This document shows, piece by piece, positions 61,171 through 64,000 of a stretch of DNA of 64,000 nt. The stretch comes from Flavobacterium pectinovorum (GTDB lineage Bacteria > Bacteroidota > Bacteroidia > Flavobacteriales > Flavobacteriaceae). Each line of letters begins with the position of its first letter. Positions within the stretch are counted from its first letter, which is position 1. A model generated the notes under the pieces. The model was not told the origin of the DNA. It saw only the letters and a list, made by a program, of their open reading frames with translations, and made no database searches. The stretch covers positions 310,001 to 374,000 of the forward strand of contig NZ_FRBX01000001.1 in assembly GCF_900142715.1 (NCBI RefSeq), in the 5' to 3' direction. A program made the translations under genes and the position numbers.

Positions 61171-63312
61171 ATGAAAAATATGAAAAAACTACTCGTTATT
61201 ATATTCGTATTTTTAATACAGTTTGTAAATGCACAAGATCAGGAATTGATTAGAGCTAAACGGTTTTTTGATAAAACCTATTACAGCGAAGCCATTATTT
61301 TATATCAAAAACTGGCAGAAACTAAACCTTCGCAAGAAGTAATTAAAAATCTGGCCGATTCTTATTATTATACAAATGACTTAATCAAAGCACAGCGTTA
61401 TTACAGGCTTTTGGTCACTAATTATAACAAAGATTTAGACAGACAATATTATTTTAGATACGCACAGACCTTAAAAGCAAGTAATAGTTATGCCGATGCA
61501 AATGTTGTTTTAAAAGAGTATTACTCCAAATCAGCCAACAGTCAGGATTCTGTTTATTTTCAGAAAGAATTAAAAGAACTTGAAAATGTATCAGCAATTG
61601 GGAACAGATTTGACATCAAAAATCTCGCAATAAATACACCGAATTCCGAATTTGGAGCCGTTAAGTACAAAGACAATCTGGTTTTTGCAGGCGTGAAATT
61701 AAAACCCGGATTATTCGACAAAAAATACAAATGGGACAATGAAACTTATTTGAATCTGATAAAAGTTCCGGTCGAAAACAGTAATTCTGCAGAAACAATT
61801 GTGACTTATTTTGCCGATGAATTAAAAACAGGCGTACACGAAGCCAACGCCATTTTTACAAAAGATGGTAAAACAATTTATTTTACCCGAAATAATTCTA
61901 AAAACGGCAGCAAGAAAAAGAACGATCAAAAAATTTCAAATCTTCAAATTTTCAAGGCTGAACTTGTAGAAGGAAAATGGAAAAATATTGTTTCACTTCC
62001 ATTCAATAGTCCGAATTATTCTGTAGAACATCCAGCTTTGAGTGCAGATGAAAAAGTGTTGTACTTTGCGTCTGACATGCCCGGAAGTTTAGGTTCATTT
62101 GATATTTATTCGGTAAACATTAATAGAGGTGCTTTTGATACACCAAAAAATTTAGGGCCCATTATTAATACAGATAAAAGAGAACAATTTCCGTTTGTTT
62201 CGGATGATAATAAACTTTATTTTTCTTCAGATGGACATTTGGGATATGGGTCGCTGGATGTTTTTGTTTCTGATATTACAGGAAATGAATATTCGAAACC
62301 AACCAATATCGGTTTACCATTAAATTCAAATTTGGATGATTTCTCCTTTAACATCAATTCAAATACCAAAGAAGGATATTTTGCCTCAAACAGAGAAGGA
62401 GGAAAAGGAAGCGACGATATTTATCAATTTAAGGAAATCAAGGATTTAATTGTCGAAGATTGTAAACAATTTATCGCAGGAACAATTACAGATATTGATA
62501 CAAAACTGGCGCTTGAAAATGCAACAGTAATTTTGCAGGATTCAGAGAATAAAACCCTGAATACAATTACAACATCTGCAGATGGAAAATTTAGTTTTAC
62601 AGTTGCCTGTGAAGCTGCTTATAAAGTTTCGGCTTTCAAGGAAAAATACACAAATGAGTCTGTAACTTTATCTTTAGACAAAACCAGAAATAAAACAAGC
62701 GATGCATCTTTGGCGCTAAAATCTGTAGATGCAATTAAACTGGAAGAAAAAGAAAATGCCGAAAAGAAAAGAAAACAAGAAATCATTATAGAAGAAGAGA
62801 ATAAGAAAAAAGAGGCCTTGGCAGCTGTTCAATTAAAAGAAAAAGAGAAAAAAGCCAAAGAAGCAGCAATTGTCGCGGCCGAAGTTAAAAAGAATGAAAA
62901 AGTAAAACAGATTTTAGAACAGGAAAAAGATGTTATAAAAGATGATAAAAACAGATTGATCATCAAAACAGATCCGATTTATTTTGATTACAATATGTGG
63001 TACATCCGTAAAGAATCAAAAGTGGTTTTGAGCAGGGTTGTGTTTTTAATGAACAAATATCCAGGAATGGTAATCGAAATTGGATCACATACAGACTCGC
63101 GTGGAAATGCAAAATTCAATGAAGATTTGTCTCAAAAAAGAGCCAGTTCAACAAGGGAATTCATCATACAATCCGGCATTAATGCAAACAGAGTTACAGC
63201 CAAAGGTTACGGAGAATCTGTGCCCATTATAAAATGTAAAACCGATGATGCCTGTTCAGAAGAAGATCATGAATTGAACAGAAGAAGTGAATTTGTAATT
63301 AAAAATTTGTAA
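61171..63312 (+). CDS. OmpA-family protein with TPR, PD40 and Ig-like domains
   Basis: This is a 713-residue exported protein counted from the ATG at 61171 (another ATG at 61180 also fits; a TTG at 61144 overlapping the preceding gene is less likely). The signal peptide ends VNAQ. TPR-like helices (about 20-110) precede PD40/WD40 beta-propeller blades (about 160-430) and a carboxypeptidase-regulatory-like domain (about 440-520). A charged coiled coil (about 530-605) leads to the OmpA domain with 'IEIGSHTDSRGNAKFNEDLS' and 'KRASSTREFIIQSGI', which binds peptidoglycan. This PorE-like layout tethers the type IX system to the cell wall. Confidence 0.95.
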   Translation: MKNMKKLLVIIFVFLIQFVNAQDQELIRAKRFFDKTYYSEAIILYQKLAETKPSQEVIKNLADSYYYTNDLIKAQRYYRLLVTNYNKDLDRQYYFRYAQTLKASNSYADANVVLKEYYSKSANSQDSVYFQKELKELENVSAIGNRFDIKNLAINTPNSEFGAVKYKDNLVFAGVKLKPGLFDKKYKWDNETYLNLIKVPVENSNSAETIVTYFADELKTGVHEANAIFTKDGKTIYFTRNNSKNGSKKKNDQKISNLQIFKAELVEGKWKNIVSLPFNSPNYSVEHPALSADEKVLYFASDMPGSLGSFDIYSVNINRGAFDTPKNLGPIINTDKREQFPFVSDDNKLYFSSDGHLGYGSLDVFVSDITGNEYSKPTNIGLPLNSNLDDFSFNINSNTKEGYFASNREGGKGSDDIYQFKEIKDLIVEDCKQFIAGTITDIDTKLALENATVILQDSENKTLNTITTSADGKFSFTVACEAAYKVSAFKEKYTNESVTLSLDKTRNKTSDASLALKSVDAIKLEEKENAEKKRKQEIIIEEENKKKEALAAVQLKEKEKKAKEAAIVAAEVKKNEKVKQILEQEKDVIKDDKNRLIIKTDPIYFDYNMWYIRKESKVVLSRVVFLMNKYPGMVIEIGSHTDSRGNAKFNEDLSQKRASSTREFIIQSGINANRVTAKGYGESVPIIKCKTDDACSEEDHELNRRSEFVIKNL

Positions 63313-63351
63313 ATTCATCGACGTATAATAACTATTGAATTTAATATAATT

Positions 63352-63834
63352 ATGAAAAAACTAGTCATACCATTTTTGCTTCTGACCTTAGTCGGATTTC
63401 AAAGCTGTAAAAAAGAAGAAAAACAAAAAGAAACCGAAGCAGTTAAAGCTGAGGGAGAAAAGATTGTAAGCAGTGAATGCTATAAGGCCATATACGAAAA
63501 AGACACAATAGATTTAAAATTGAATACCTTAAAAAACGGAAAGTTAACCGGAGATATGGTGATGAAAGTTGCGCCTTCAACAGTAAGAACAGGTGAAGTT
63601 GCAGGAGAATTTCATGGTGATACATTATTTGTAGACTATACTTTTAAAGAATTGGCAAGCAAAGACAGAATTTTCAAAAATCCAATGGCACTTTTAAAAC
63701 GTGATAAACAGTTGATTTTAGGAAATGGTACAATGCAGACAACAATGGGGGTAACGTACTTAGTAAAAGACAAACCTATCGATTTTGAAAGTGTAAAATA
63801 TAAATTTGAAAGTGTTGAATGTTCTGATAAGTAA
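63352..63834 (+). CDS. Lipoprotein of unknown function
   Basis: This is a 160-residue protein with a lipoprotein signal and lipobox at residues 16-19 (FQSC, Cys19; 'GFQSCKKEE'). The mature part starts with a Glu/Lys linker, then the beta-rich 'KNGKLTGDMVMKVAPSTVRTG' and 'FHGDTLFVDYTFKELAS' segments. It resembles the small 'lipocalin-like' lipoproteins of Bacteroidota that end genes next to OmpA proteins, but no family is recognised. It lies 39 bases after the OmpA gene on the same strand. It is followed by a run of palindromes. Confidence 0.8.
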   Translation: MKKLVIPFLLLTLVGFQSCKKEEKQKETEAVKAEGEKIVSSECYKAIYEKDTIDLKLNTLKNGKLTGDMVMKVAPSTVRTGEVAGEFHGDTLFVDYTFKELASKDRIFKNPMALLKRDKQLILGNGTMQTTMGVTYLVKDKPIDFESVKYKFESVECSDK

Positions 63835-63845
63835 AACGTCATAGC

Positions 63846-63998
63846 AAACCCGACAGGTTTTAAAAACCTGTCGGGTTTATTACGCGTAATTATCTTTGTC
63901 AAAGTTTTAAACTTTGACAAAGATTTACACATAAAAGCAACCGTAATATTGTAAATATAGCCAATGGTTTTAACCATTGGAGCGCAACATTGTTACGC
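63846..63998. repeat. Cluster of consecutive palindromes at the right edge
   Basis: In order: 63846-63878 (AAACCCGACAGGTTT arms, 15 bp, T-A-A centre); 63879-63890 ATTACGCGTAAT (self-complementary); 63892-63924 (ATCTTTGTCAAAGTTT arms, 16 bp, one-base centre); 63961-63980 CCAATGGTTTTAACCATTGG; and an imperfect GCGCAACATTGTTACGC at about 63982-63998. No gene is encoded. The first can act as a terminator for the upstream lipoprotein gene. Confidence 0.75.
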
Positions 63999-64000
63999 CT

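Overview
The window is a chromosomal stretch of a member of the Bacteroidota, most likely Flavobacterium or a close relative. It is AT-rich throughout (roughly one third GC by eye). Several genes are preceded by the Bacteroidota-type -7 element TAnnTTTG instead of an E. coli-type -10. It encodes type IX secretion signatures (a gliding-motility-associated C-terminal domain, PorP/SprF, OmpA/PD40), a fused SecDF, and many signal peptides ending in 'AQ'. No rRNA, tRNA, CRISPR array, phage or transposase gene was seen.

Layout. 1-8.8 kb: the end of an unknown gene, a DUF5723 outer-membrane protein, guaB, a lipoprotein L,D-transpeptidase, a membrane acyltransferase, nudK, purA and a Fur-family regulator. 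9-14 kb: relA/spoT, a TrmH-type methyltransferase and a secreted phosphatase-fold enzyme. 14-21 kb: a membrane locus DUF58, small secreted protein, MoxR ATPase, DUF4350, DUF4129, SpoIIM (all minus), with RDD divergent on plus. 22-32 kb: a surface-glycan locus with FdtA and FdtB (dTDP-3-amino-3,6-dideoxyhexose route), a CDP-glycerol-transferase-like enzyme, a flippase, a GNAT/FemAB-like protein and four GT2 glycosyltransferases, ending at ftsE. 33-39.5 kb: a 1004-residue TPR protein, phzF, a plugless TonB-receptor-like barrel and a GreA/B-like protein. 39.8-50 kb: two tandem asparagine-synthetase genes, gyrB, mdh and secDF. 50-56 kb: a PagL-like protein, lgt, yidD, cysS, a four-helix-bundle (23S IVS-type) protein, folE and an aminotransferase. 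56-64 kb: a retropepsin-PDZ protein, then a type IX secretion trio (secreted type-B-CTD protein, PorP/SprF, OmpA) and a lipoprotein.

The most unusual protein is the second asparagine synthetase. It has lost the catalytic Cys of the glutaminase site and two substrate-binding residues (Arg49 and Asn74), yet keeps the ATP/aspartate half. The other strong theme is intergenic repeat DNA: long hairpins, perfect palindromes and degenerate arrays with a 7- or 8-base period. One palindromic element also sits in frame inside the FdtB aminotransferase gene, and a near-identical intergenic copy lies about 19 kb away. A four-helix-bundle gene is bracketed by 24/25-matching direct repeats, and phzF is bracketed by period-7 arrays. 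These look like small selfish or regulatory elements and, together with the dead-glutaminase paralogue, are the best leads for something not yet described.
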